Source of the DNA: JBBIOU01 sp037443205
GTDB taxonomy: Bacteria; Bacteroidota; Bacteroidia; Flavobacteriales_D; UBA2798
NCBI GenBank assembly: GCA_037443205.1
Contig: JBBIOU010000042.1
Span: forward strand, 1 to 8,510
Length of the DNA: 8,510 bases
Direction: 5' to 3'
In this document: positions 1 through 7,060 of the stretch, one piece after another
How positions within the stretch are numbered: position 1 is the first letter of the stretch
How the letters are laid out: the number at the start of each line of letters is the position of its first letter
Translations under genes and position numbers: made by a program
The notes under the pieces: generated by a model
Databases searched by the model: none
Told to the model about the DNA's origin: nothing
What the model saw: the letters and a program-made list of their open reading frames with translations, nothing else

Positions 1-164
1 CGCTTTAGTTCACTGGCATCCAGTCCTCCATAACGTTGACGCCATTTGTAAAATGCCGCCCGGCTAATGCCATATTGCCGGGTAATCTCTTCTACTTTTT
101 TGCCCTGCTCAAACTCCTTGAGTATGCGGGCAATTTGTTCGGGTGAAAATTTGCTTTTTTTCAT
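1..164 (-). CDS. IS3-family transposase OrfA (N-terminal part)
   Basis: OrfA of IS3-type elements binds the element ends and is normally joined to the DDE catalytic OrfB by programmed frameshifting; OrfB would lie to the left of the window. The visible 54 residues begin MKKSKFSPEQIARILKEF and form a helix-turn-helix domain of the HTH_Tnp_1/IS911 type. Recognisable pieces are the SPEQIARIL helix (about residues 7-15), KKVEEITRQYGISRAAFYKW (about 22-41, the helix-turn-helix proper) and the RYGGLDASEL segment that usually precedes the leucine zipper. The ATG at 162-164 is the natural start, since homologues begin with the same MKKS/MKKR-type residues. The frame is open to the window edge with no sign of damage. 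Whether the complete element is active cannot be judged. Confidence 0.9.
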   Translation of the reverse strand, partial: MKKSKFSPEQIARILKEFEQGKKVEEITRQYGISRAAFYKWRQRYGGLDASELK

Positions 165-261
165 CCGTAAATAATTTATTTTAAATAGGTCGGATGGAAC
201 TCGCATGATGAAATTTCATACTTGTTTGTGTTTAACGAATCATGCTCGTTTCATAGGTTCT

Positions 262-301
262 TACAGTTTAAAGTTATTCTTTTTTCTACTTTTAAACTGT
301 A
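262..301. repeat. Inverted repeat inside the IS leader
   Basis: An 11-base perfect inverted repeat, TACAGTTTAAA (262-272) and TTTAAACTGTA (291-301), with an 18-base loop. It lies between the IS end and the OrfA start and overlaps the lipoprotein stop codon. It could form an AT-rich hairpin that ends or dampens transcription entering the element from the lipoprotein side, as leader hairpins do in some IS elements. That role is inference, and the AT-rich stem is weak. Confidence 0.4.
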
Positions 302-322
302 CTATTTTTGGGGAAGCTTACA
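291..322 (-). repeat. Terminal inverted repeat of the IS3-family element (orfA-side end)
   Basis: On the minus strand this begins TGTAAGCTTCCCC, continues with an A-run and AGTACAG, and ends TTTAAA. About 28 of 33 positions match, with one single-base indel, a solitary copy of a similar end at 6779-6811 on the same strand. The outermost base is inferred, not proven. The repeat doubles as the 3' end of the truncated lipoprotein frame, supplying the codons V-S-F-P-K-N-S-T-V and the TAA. Confidence 0.6.
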
Positions 323-885
323 CCTTCTCCATATTCAGGCATTTTGTCTACAAAAGTATAAACCTGTTTTTTTAATTCTTTGTCGTAAAATGAACTACAA
401 TTATAATTTGCAGCGTCAACAATTGTTTTATTGCTTCCTTGTCCTTGCTGTCCTAAAAGAACCTTTAGTTCCTTCAATTCGCCTGTTCCGAACCTTACAT
501 TTTTTATTTCAAGTCTATTATAGCCAACGTGGCTTACAAAAATGTCGTAAGTTCCTGCTGAAAGGTGTTTTTCAAATTTACCCTGCATATCAGAAATTAC
601 TCCAACCGTGTCTTTACGGTCTTTACTAATGAAGCCTATAGCCGTAAACATTAAAGTATCTATTGTCGCTTTTTTATCTGAACTGTCTTTACCGAAAGTC
701 GCCCCACTTACAAATGCCGTAATTGTGTCACCAATGCCAACCGTCTTTAAAGAAATAATTTTACTGTCAATAGGTGGTCTGTTCATTAATGCACCTGTCC
801 CACAAGTGTAAATAGGTTTCCTTGCACAGTCTGTCAAGAGAAGTCCGAGTATAATAAAAGTCAATATTGTTGTCCAAAGTTTCAT
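292..885 (-). CDS. Carboxypeptidase-regulatory-like lipoprotein, 3' end replaced by IS sequence
   Basis: 197 residues as it now reads. An N-terminal hydrophobic signal (about residues 4-18) leads to Cys20 in LTDC, a lipobox-like site whose Asp at -1 is unusual, so lipidation is likely but not certain. Residues about 80-143 (GFISKDRKDTVGVISD, GKFEKHLSAGTYDIFVSHVGY) form a carboxypeptidase-regulatory-like beta-sandwich fold of the kind common in Bacteroidota envelope proteins. Residues 175-185 (VYTFVDKMPEY) resemble the linker that in related proteins precedes a TonB-C-like domain, which is missing here. From codon 189 onward the sequence matches an IS3-type end, so the native protein was probably longer. 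The ATG follows a GACGACA leader shared with the cassette at 8081. No catalytic function is apparent. Confidence 0.75.
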   Translation of the reverse strand: MKLWTTILTFIILGLLLTDCARKPIYTCGTGALMNRPPIDSKIISLKTVGIGDTITAFVSGATFGKDSSDKKATIDTLMFTAIGFISKDRKDTVGVISDMQGKFEKHLSAGTYDIFVSHVGYNRLEIKNVRFGTGELKELKVLLGQQGQGSNKTIVDAANYNCSSFYDKELKKQVYTFVDKMPEYGEGVSFPKNSTV

Positions 886-892
886 TCTTAGT

Positions 893-916
893 TGTCGTCT
901 TAGGGTTGCCTATAAC
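893..916 (-). promoter_or_regulatory. Cassette-like leader motif upstream of the lipoprotein gene
   Basis: Read on the minus strand this is GTTATAGGCAACCCTAAGACGACA, ending seven bases before the ATG. It shares the skeleton GTTA..GG..A...TAA..GACGACA with 8081-8106, which precedes the DUF1801 gene. It may mark a recombination boundary at the start of a mobile gene cassette, or be a conserved 5' untranslated segment. Two copies in one window are weak evidence by themselves. Confidence 0.4.
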
Positions 917-1039
917 TTATATATACATCTACTTATTGTATTTATATACACTCATTTTGGGGTAGATATATATAGTTTTAGCTAAAATTTTTTACATACA
1001 AGTTTACAATTATTTTGCTTGTTTTAAAAATGTTTATCT
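917..1039. other. Non-coding AT-rich spacer
   Basis: No reading frame here looks real. The stretch is very AT-rich and contains an imperfect inverted repeat, CTTATATATACATCTAC (916-932) against GTAGATATATATAG (962-975). Its low complexity makes chance likely. I saw no clear Bacteroidota promoter (TTG with TAnnTTTG). The promoter of the lipoprotein gene should lie here but I could not place it. Confidence 0.5.
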
Positions 1040-1083
1040 GAAATTTAACCAGCATAAGTGCCGCTCTATTTTAGTTAAATTTC
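1040..1083 (-). terminator. Possible hairpin terminator of the three-gene minus-strand unit
   Basis: A perfect 10-base inverted repeat, GAAATTTAAC (1040-1049) and GTTAAATTTC (1074-1083), with a 24-base loop. The amidohydrolase stop codon (1075-1077 on the minus strand) lies inside one arm. The stem is AT-rich and the T-rich stretch follows only after a gap, so this is a weak intrinsic-terminator candidate. It could instead protect the 3' end of the message. Confidence 0.4.
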
Positions 1084-2292
1084 TAATGCTGAATTTGTGT
1101 TTAACAGTGCCATGGCAATGGCGCTTAAGGTGGTTATCCCTGTTTTTAACGACAGTGGTTCTATATCAAATGTTGGGGTGTGTACCGCTGCGGTAATACC
1201 TTTTGCTTTATTGGCAACACCTAGTCTGAAAAAACATGCAGGTACATGGTGTGTGTACCAGGCAAAGTCTTCTGCGGTCATTCTGATGTTTAGTTCATGT
1301 ACTTTGTCTGCCCCCAAAATTTTTGCTGCTGCATGTTGTGCTATATCAGTTATCTTTTCGTCATTAACCAAAAAGGGGTATCCTTTTATAATATTTAGTT
1401 CTGCCCGGGCGCCAAATTGATTAGCTGTTTCTGTAACAATATCTTGTAATATTTGATGCGCACGCTCACGCCATTCTTCGCTCATGGTTCTAAATGTTCC
1501 TTGTAGTTCAACAGTATCAGGAATAACGTTTGTTGCGCCTCCCAGCGAGTTAATTTTACCAAAGGCCAGCACCGTAGGAATATTATCGGGTATTTTTTTT
1601 ATTTCATCGTTCATAAAGTAGTTGTTTAGTGCTGTGATAATTGCCGCTGAAACAACTAAAGGATTATTGTATTGCATAGGCAGGGCTGCATGTCCGCCTT
1701 TACCGATAACCTTTAAATACAATTCATCGGTGCTGGCCATATACATTCCTTTTTTAAAACCTACATGTCCGAATTCCATTTCGGGGAATACGTGTAAACC
1801 AACAATGGCATCAGGTTTAGGATTTGCTAATACACCTTCTTCTATCATCAAACTGGCGCCTCCGGGTAATTTTTCTTCTCCGGGCTGAAAAATAAATCTT
1901 ATTGTGCCTTCCCATTGTTCTTTTAATTCATGAAGTAAACAAACAGTTGCCAGTAAAATGGCTGTATGAGCATCATGTCCGCAGGCATGCATAACCCCAT
2001 TATTTTTGGAACAATAACTGTGGTTGTTTTTTTCTTCGATAGGTAAAGCGTCAATATCAGCACGTAAAGCAATTAATTTATGGTTTGGTTTTTTCCCGCT
2101 AATCTCTCCAACAATTCCGGTTTTTGCAATGCCTGTTTTATGGGGTATGTTGTATGAGCGCAGTTTGTCGGAAATGTATGCTGCGGTGTTAAACTCCTGA
2201 AATGATAATTCGGGGTATTGATGTAAATGATTTCTGACTTCTTTTGCAAGTAAAAAATATTTATCGGATAATTTTTGTATAAGGTGATGCAT
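1075..2292 (-). CDS. M20D-family amidohydrolase (N-acyl amino acid / peptide hydrolase)
   Basis: 405 residues, the usual full length for the M20D group (aminoacylase, hippurate hydrolase and IAA-amino acid hydrolase relatives), which releases an acyl group from N-acyl amino acids using a two-metal centre. Visible motifs: ALRADIDALPIEE (about 75-87); the metal site MHACGHDAHT (101-110, with His102, Cys104, His106, Asp107, His109); the catalytic and ligand pair QPGEE (136-140, Glu139/Glu140); LHVFPE with His167; the dimerisation-lid segment GKGGHAA (197-203, His201); and the C-terminal ligand His371 in AVHTP. All expected active-site residues are present. There is no signal peptide, so it is cytosolic. 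Its ATG abuts the stop of the upstream permease gene (TAAATG), implying coupled translation. The exact substrate cannot be read from sequence. Confidence 0.93.
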   Translation of the reverse strand: MHHLIQKLSDKYFLLAKEVRNHLHQYPELSFQEFNTAAYISDKLRSYNIPHKTGIAKTGIVGEISGKKPNHKLIALRADIDALPIEEKNNHSYCSKNNGVMHACGHDAHTAILLATVCLLHELKEQWEGTIRFIFQPGEEKLPGGASLMIEEGVLANPKPDAIVGLHVFPEMEFGHVGFKKGMYMASTDELYLKVIGKGGHAALPMQYNNPLVVSAAIITALNNYFMNDEIKKIPDNIPTVLAFGKINSLGGATNVIPDTVELQGTFRTMSEEWRERAHQILQDIVTETANQFGARAELNIIKGYPFLVNDEKITDIAQHAAAKILGADKVHELNIRMTAEDFAWYTHHVPACFFRLGVANKAKGITAAVHTPTFDIEPLSLKTGITTLSAIAMALLNTNSALEI

Positions 2293-2655
2293 TTATTTAC
2301 TAAATATCATTTTAATGGCAATAATCAATATAATAATTCCAAAAACTTTTTGTACCATACTTTTATCTAAACTGATAGCAATTTTAGAACCTAAAAAACT
2401 GCCAACAACAAAAGTTGATGCCATAATGAGGGCTACACGCCAATCAACATAACTATTTTTATAATAATTCATTACACCTAAAATGCCAATAGGTAATAAA
2501 AACATAAATAATACGGTTCCCTGGGCCTGGTGTTGGGTAAATCCTAAAAAGTAGATGAGTGCCGGTACAATTACAATACCACCGCCAATACCTACCAAAC
2601 CGCTCAATATACCGGCAATTAATCCTACAGCCAGTAAAATTATTATTTCGTTCAT
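2293..2655 (-). CDS. Half-size TSUP / TauE-SafE-like membrane permease
   Basis: 120 residues from the ATG at 2653-2655. An upstream TTG at 2677-2679 would add eight polar residues and is less likely. The protein is almost entirely hydrophobic, with about four membrane segments (near residues 3-23, 28-38 plus 46-62, 73-93 and 100-118). The glycine-rich hallmark GILSGLVGIGGG (15-26) followed by P31 and the later GSFLGSKIA (85-93) are typical of the TSUP family, which exports sulfite, sulfonates or other organic anions. Full TSUP proteins of about 250 residues contain two such repeats; this has one, so it presumably works as a dimer. Single-repeat versions occur in nature, so truncation need not be assumed. 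Co-transcription with the amidohydrolase suggests a link to its substrate or product, but this is only inference. Confidence 0.85.
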   Translation of the reverse strand: MNEIIILLAVGLIAGILSGLVGIGGGIVIVPALIYFLGFTQHQAQGTVLFMFLLPIGILGVMNYYKNSYVDWRVALIMASTFVVGSFLGSKIAISLDKSMVQKVFGIIILIIAIKMIFSK

Positions 2656-2696
2656 AGATTTTGGTTTATTAAATTGCAAGCAGGTAGTTATTTGTG

Positions 2697-5600
2697 TTAA
2701 AAGTCGAGCGAAAATGAGAAAAATCTCCGTGTTTGTTTTACTCCGTCATCCCAGCCAATACCCCAGTCGAAGCGTACAAAATAGCCTAGGATACGTGAGC
2801 GCAAGCCCCAACCGTATGCAAAAATAATAGGTTCCCTTTGGTTATAAAGCGTAACATAAATGGGGCTGCCGGGTTTATAAATGATGGTTGTGTTAAAAGA
2901 ATTATCTTCCGAATAAGGGTTCCAGCCGGTCCAGGCTAATCCCAGGTCAAAAAATCCAATCAACTGAAAATTTTCCAGAAAATCTGAACGTAGTGGTTTT
3001 TCGCTAAAGTATTTAAATAAAGGGAAACGCAGTTCGGAATTATATAAAAGGAAGTTTGTGCCGTTGCGAGAGTTTTGTATAAATCCGCGCATAGGTGTTG
3101 CTATGGCTTGATGGGTAAATATTTGGCCACTGTCTAAAACCGGAATTTGCAATTGGTTGTTGAATTGGGGGATAAACCAGTTATCTACTCCGCCTAAATA
3201 ATATAGCAATCGCCTGTTGCCTAAAGAGGCACTTGCAGCTAAGCGGTTAGCCCAAATAAAGTCTTTGCTGATTTTTTGGTAGTGTCTTAAATCCAGTCCC
3301 AGCACAATAAAATTACCATTGTTATTGATTATTTCGCGGTAGTATTCGCCAAATATTTTACCTCTGAAACCGAATAATGTGTTTATTCCCCTGCGTATGG
3401 TATTGTCGTAAATTAATTCTGCCTTAGCTCCGGCTAAATGATAGTACTCGTTGGGTTTATGTAAATTGTTAAAGTCGGTTGATAAATATACAATGCGGTC
3501 GTTTCTGTAGTTAAAAGAGGTGCGTAAGGCAAAAACTTCGCTAAAAGGATACTTTAAAATATATCGTGCTTCGTGTGTATGGGTTTTGGTTATATTAAAA
3601 TCGCGACTGTATGAGTTTAATGACTGACGATAAAAAACTATTCGTTTATCGAGGCGGGTTCGTAAATTATCAAAACCTAATAATATTTCGTTGTTGCTAA
3701 AGTTGCCAGCAAACCGTATACCGCCTGTTATTTTGTAATCTTCAAAAACATCGCTGGCCGATAGTTTAAGTAAGGGGCTGATGCCCGGATTAAAATAGGG
3801 TGTTGCCACACCTGTAAAACGCTGGTAAGTAGGATTTAAAAATGAATTGTCTATTTGTGTAACAACATATTCAGTAGCAAAATTTACTTTATATAAACCC
3901 AGTGGAGCCACGACAAATTCATCGGGTTTTGTTTTATTTTTTTCGTTGTTGTTGTTTTTTAAAGTGTCGGTTTTGTTGTCGGTGGCCGAAATATTTATTT
4001 GTTGTTTTTCGTATTTAGGTTTTTCATCATCTTCAAAACGGTAATTATTTATGTCAATAATTCTGGTGGTATCAGTTTTTTTCTTTTCTTCAATTTCTAT
4101 GTTTATTTTTTCAGTTTTTACCGAATCTTTTAAAGCTTGTTTTATAAGTGATTTTTTGCGGATATTTTTTTCCTGCCAACGCAAACGTGTATCAGGTATC
4201 AAGGATAATTGCACATCATTTTTTAGTTGCCCTTCGTAAAAATGGTATTTATTGTTATGTAAAATCAGCAAGCCGTAATTACCGTTTTTTTCATTTAAAT
4301 CGTATTCTAAAATATTGCGATTAAAGTTTGTAAGCGGAGAACTGCGCGAAAAGTATTCGTAGTGAATGGCAGTATCTACATAGCTTATAGCACTGTCATA
4401 GTAGGCTTTGTAGCGATTAATAATTCCGTTTTCATCGCTGAGGTAGGTAAAGTTGATGCTGTCAGTTTGCGTAGGATATGATTCGTCTGCAAATGGTGTA
4501 TTGGTAATTCGGGTAAGTTTTTTATAATTTCCGGTAAGGGTTAAGGTGTATATATCTTTGTTGTTATTATCTAAGGGTTTAATGCTTACTTTTCTTTCGG
4601 TGCTGTCGTTCGGGCGATTACTGGCAAATACGATTGCTTTATCTTTTTGTATGAATTTAGGATGCAGGTCATCATAAATATCATTGGTGAGTTGTTCGAT
4701 GTTATTGCTGAGTGGTTTAAAAAGAAAAAGGTCGGTTTGCCCCATATTAACGGCAGAAAACACAATGTTTTTCCCGTCTTCTGAGTAATCATAGCTTAAT
4801 ACTTTTTCTAAACGTTGTAAGGGCCGTTTGCTTGTTTTTTTACTTTCTGTTTCGTAAACACAAAAGTTTAGGTTGCCTTTTTTTTCTTCAATATAAGTTA
4901 GCGCTGATGAATTGGGATGCCAACCCAATACCGGTTGCGTGTAATTGTTAATGCGATTAATTTTTACACCGCCTTTGGCAATAAGGCTTAGTTTTTTCTT
5001 GTTTTTATCGTATAGCCATATTTTATACTGGCCCATTTGATTGCTTACAAATGCGGCATACTTTCCGTTGGGGCTTGTTTTATATTGGTAAAATACAGTG
5101 CCGTTTAATTGTCTTTTTTTAAATTTTATGTCTAATTTATTGAGTTCAACGGTTTGAAACAGGCTTTCGTCTTCTTTAAATCTGCGTTCCCAAAAGTCAA
5201 TAAAATCATATGAAATAGTTTTCAGCGAGGCACCTAAAACAAATAAAAATCCGCTTTCAATATTGCGACTTACACGCGTCATATATAAAATATTGGGGAT
5301 AACACTTTCGCCATACACTTCGGCAATGTATCGCCATATAGCATGGCCGGCATATTTGGCTTCGTCTCCTGAAAGGAGATTAAACTTGTTGTATTTTCCT
5401 GAAAGGATTCCGTCTTTTACAATGTTTTCGGTTTCAATGTCCCACGGTGAGGATATAAATGAAATAAAACCTTGTGAGTACCATTCGGGTAAAGTTAGCA
5501 GGGTTGAATTTCTCCACACTTCGCGCCAGTTACCCCCGTACATCATTTGGTTTAACAGTACCGAGGCAATACCTGCACGAATATTTTTATCTAATTTATT

Positions 5601-6008
5601 GTGGTCGCCTTCGTAAAACAAGAATACTTTATTTCCTACGATGCGTGTTACCCCGCCAACATTAAATTGTTCGTCATTACTCAATCCGATATTGCTTTGT
5701 TTAAAATGTTCTTGCGTGTTGTATATGATAAATTCCAGTTTATCTTCTATATAATAATCAAAAAGCCGTTCAATTTCTTTTAATTGTTTATGCGCTGCCT
5801 GAGCTATGTATATAGCATGGGTTTTACCACCTTGATAAAAATATATTTTAAATCGCTCATAGTTCATGGTTTGCCATAAAAATCCGTTGTATTGTACGCG
5901 GTTTTTACCAAACTCTTGCTGCGAACCATAGTAAAATTGTGCATGTGCGCATAGCGCTGCAAATACAAAAAAAAATGATACGAATATGCTTTTGTATAAA
6001 TTACTCAT
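2697..6008 (-). CDS. Large TolB-propeller protein with degenerate metallopeptidase domain and C-terminal outer-membrane barrel
   Basis: 1103 residues. A signal peptide ends at about AHA-Q (residues 21-24). Residues about 45-275 resemble a peptidase-MA-like (gluzincin) domain, but the HExxH position reads AGIAS (145-149) and the second motif reads LPEWYSQG (173-180), so the zinc ligands appear lost. Residues about 305-530 hold TolB-like PD40 propeller blades, e.g. SPNGKYAAFVS (312-322), YSEDGKNIVFSA (408-419) and FIQKDKAIVFASNRP (452-466). A charged Lys/Thr/Asn-rich linker (about 615-697) follows. Residues about 700-1103 alternate like beta strands and end in the aromatic FSFSLDF typical of BamA/surface-antigen-like barrels. 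The likely location is the outer membrane with the propeller in the periplasm. It is the first gene of the unit, with a 41-base gap before the permease. Its cellular role is unknown. Confidence 0.85.
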   Translation of the reverse strand: MSNLYKSIFVSFFFVFAALCAHAQFYYGSQQEFGKNRVQYNGFLWQTMNYERFKIYFYQGGKTHAIYIAQAAHKQLKEIERLFDYYIEDKLEFIIYNTQEHFKQSNIGLSNDEQFNVGGVTRIVGNKVFLFYEGDHNKLDKNIRAGIASVLLNQMMYGGNWREVWRNSTLLTLPEWYSQGFISFISSPWDIETENIVKDGILSGKYNKFNLLSGDEAKYAGHAIWRYIAEVYGESVIPNILYMTRVSRNIESGFLFVLGASLKTISYDFIDFWERRFKEDESLFQTVELNKLDIKFKKRQLNGTVFYQYKTSPNGKYAAFVSNQMGQYKIWLYDKNKKKLSLIAKGGVKINRINNYTQPVLGWHPNSSALTYIEEKKGNLNFCVYETESKKTSKRPLQRLEKVLSYDYSEDGKNIVFSAVNMGQTDLFLFKPLSNNIEQLTNDIYDDLHPKFIQKDKAIVFASNRPNDSTERKVSIKPLDNNNKDIYTLTLTGNYKKLTRITNTPFADESYPTQTDSINFTYLSDENGIINRYKAYYDSAISYVDTAIHYEYFSRSSPLTNFNRNILEYDLNEKNGNYGLLILHNNKYHFYEGQLKNDVQLSLIPDTRLRWQEKNIRKKSLIKQALKDSVKTEKINIEIEEKKKTDTTRIIDINNYRFEDDEKPKYEKQQINISATDNKTDTLKNNNNEKNKTKPDEFVVAPLGLYKVNFATEYVVTQIDNSFLNPTYQRFTGVATPYFNPGISPLLKLSASDVFEDYKITGGIRFAGNFSNNEILLGFDNLRTRLDKRIVFYRQSLNSYSRDFNITKTHTHEARYILKYPFSEVFALRTSFNYRNDRIVYLSTDFNNLHKPNEYYHLAGAKAELIYDNTIRRGINTLFGFRGKIFGEYYREIINNNGNFIVLGLDLRHYQKISKDFIWANRLAASASLGNRRLLYYLGGVDNWFIPQFNNQLQIPVLDSGQIFTHQAIATPMRGFIQNSRNGTNFLLYNSELRFPLFKYFSEKPLRSDFLENFQLIGFFDLGLAWTGWNPYSEDNSFNTTIIYKPGSPIYVTLYNQREPIIFAYGWGLRSRILGYFVRFDWGIGWDDGVKQTRRFFSFSLDF

Positions 6009-6080
6009 GACTAATTGTACAATTTTGTAAAAATAACTAAAACAACTTAAAGTTATTATTTTTAGGCCTAAAATTATAAT
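6009..6080. promoter_or_regulatory. Divergent promoter region with a perfect 14-base palindrome
   Basis: This 72-base AT-rich spacer must hold the promoters of both the TolB-like gene (minus) and the hydrolase gene (plus). The perfect palindrome TTTTAGGCCTAAAA (6060-6073) ends seven bases before the hydrolase ATG, where a protein bound to it could block translation start or transcription. I could not place a convincing Bacteroidota -33/-7 pair on either strand. Confidence 0.45.
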
Positions 6081-6725
6081 ATGTTAACTATTAAGAGCTT
6101 TGTTTTTAATCCCTTTCAGGAAAATACCTATATATTATACAACGAACAAGGTTTATGTGCCGTTATTGACCCCGGATGTTATGAGTTATTCGAAAAAAAT
6201 ACCATTCGGGATTTCATCCGCGAAAATAATCTTAAGCCTGTTTATTTACTAAACACCCATTGCCATATTGACCATGTATTAGGTAACGCATACATTGCAG
6301 AAACTTATGGTTTAAAACCCGCCATCCACCGGGCTGATTTACCTACATTACAAGGATTAAGCAGTTACGCACATTTATTTGGTTTATCGGCTGTGTTGGA
6401 TAGCCCTGAGCCTGAAATTTTTTTAGAAGAAGGTCAAATTATTACATTAGGAGAGGATGTTTTGGAGATAATCTATGTGCCCGGCCATGCTCCGGGTCAT
6501 GTGGCCTTTATCTGCCATAAACAAAAATTTGTTATCAATGGCGATGTGTTGTTTTACGAAAGCATCGGTCGTACTGATTTGCCCGGGGGCGATTACAATA
6601 CGCTTATAAACAGTATTCAAAATAAATTATATATTTTACCGGATGATTATGTTGTTTACTGCGGACACGGACCTGTAACTACCATCGGGCATGAAAAACT
6701 GCATAACCCCTTTGTGAAGGTTTAG
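6081..6725 (+). CDS. Metallo-beta-lactamase-fold hydrolase, glyoxalase II-like
   Basis: 214 residues, close to the usual size of small glyoxalase II-like (YcbL-type) enzymes, which hydrolyse thioesters such as S-lactoylglutathione analogues with a binuclear metal site. All metal motifs are present: NTHCHIDH (58-65, with His60, His62, Asp64, His65), His136 in VPGHAPGH, Asp155 in INGD, and His196 in CGHG. FYESIGRTDLPGGD (158-171) is the conserved segment of this subgroup. There is no signal peptide, so it is cytosolic. It lacks the long C-terminal substrate domain of classical GloB, so the true substrate may differ from lactoylglutathione; Bacteroidota generally do not rely on glutathione. It is divergent from the TolB-like gene, and the stop is followed by a T-rich hairpin (6776-6799). 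Confidence 0.92.
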   Translation: MLTIKSFVFNPFQENTYILYNEQGLCAVIDPGCYELFEKNTIRDFIRENNLKPVYLLNTHCHIDHVLGNAYIAETYGLKPAIHRADLPTLQGLSSYAHLFGLSAVLDSPEPEIFLEEGQIITLGEDVLEIIYVPGHAPGHVAFICHKQKFVINGDVLFYESIGRTDLPGGDYNTLINSIQNKLYILPDDYVVYCGHGPVTTIGHEKLHNPFVKV

Positions 6726-6775
6726 GCTACCCTGAAAATTGAGCCAAGTAAAAATTGAAAAAAAATAAATTTTAT

Positions 6776-6799
6776 CTGTTTTTAAACAGTATTTTTTTT
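6776..6799 (+). terminator. Possible intrinsic terminator after the hydrolase gene
   Basis: CTGTTTTTAAACAG (6776-6789) pairs six bases on each side of a two-base loop and is followed by TATTTTTTTT. The T-run fits an intrinsic terminator on the plus strand about 50 bases after the stop codon. The stem is short and AT-rich and the loop is tight, and the same bases form part of an IS-like end, so the function is uncertain. Confidence 0.4.
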
Positions 6800-6811
6800 G
6801 GGGAGCTTACA
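6779..6811. repeat. Solitary IS3-like terminal repeat (relic)
   Basis: Reading the plus strand, TTTTTAAACAGTATT, a T-run and GGGGAGCTTACA match the IS end at 291-322 at about 28 of 33 positions, with one single-base indel. No transposase gene lies beside it: only 86 bases separate the hydrolase stop from its outer edge. It is probably a leftover of a deleted or decayed relative of the element at the left edge. Confidence 0.45.
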
Positions 6812-6852
6812 AGACGCAAAAATTTAAAATTATACAAGTATTCAAATTTATT

Positions 6853-6983
6853 CGCAACAAAGCCCAATCTATAGCGATAGCCCTGCCAAAAAGTGAGCAA
6901 AGAGCAGGAAGTTCGTTGCATTTTTTATTAGGGCATAAAACCAGGCCAATAGCTTCGATATAAGCCATCCAAAATTTCAGGGT
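6853..6983. repeat. 131-base direct repeat, copy 1
   Basis: Matches 8380-8510 at 130 of 131 bases in the same orientation; the single difference is G in GTGAGCAAAG here against T in GTGATCAAAG there. Just upstream, both copies also have TACAAG(G)ACGCAAA (6808-6820 and 8332-8345), so the repeat family may be about 175 bases with a diverged middle. Inside are several short pairings (GCAAC/GTTGC, CCTGC/GCAGG, CTAT-AGCG-ATAG, GCTT/AAGC), suggesting a foldable strand or RNA. Short open frames crossing it on both strands look like chance. Confidence 0.93.
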
Positions 6984-7060
6984 AAAAACACAATCAAAAA
7001 AACAAGTACGCTTAAAACGCTTCTAATGAAGTCGTATTTGGGTGTTTTTAGTTTTTAAAA

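Larger units (their letters stand above)
1..322 (-). mobile_element. IS3-family insertion sequence, 5' end only (partial)
   Basis: The element runs off the left edge of the window. Seen: the first 54 codons of an IS3/IS911-type OrfA (164 down to 1) and, about 158 bases upstream of its ATG, a sequence that reads on the minus strand TGTAAGCTTCCCC followed by an A-run and AGTACAG. A TG start, a C-run, an A-run and then an ACAG-like block is the general layout of IS3-family terminal repeats. The outer boundary is placed at base 322 for two reasons: the lipoprotein reading frame loses plausible family sequence there, and a closely similar end occurs at 6779-6811. The target duplication cannot be confirmed because the other end is outside the window. 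The long leader contains an inverted repeat (262-301). Confidence 0.72.

Noticed and set aside
222..629. Plus-strand open frame of 135 codons
   Set aside because: Antisense to the lipoprotein gene and crossing the IS end; rich in Phe/Leu/Cys as expected of a shadow frame.
916..975. Imperfect TATATA-rich inverted repeat as an operator
   Set aside because: Low-complexity AT sequence makes such pairing likely by chance.
2656..2679. Longer permease start at TTG (2677-2679)
   Set aside because: The ATG at 2653-2655 lies right at the first membrane segment and gives a typical N-terminus; the extension adds only polar residues.
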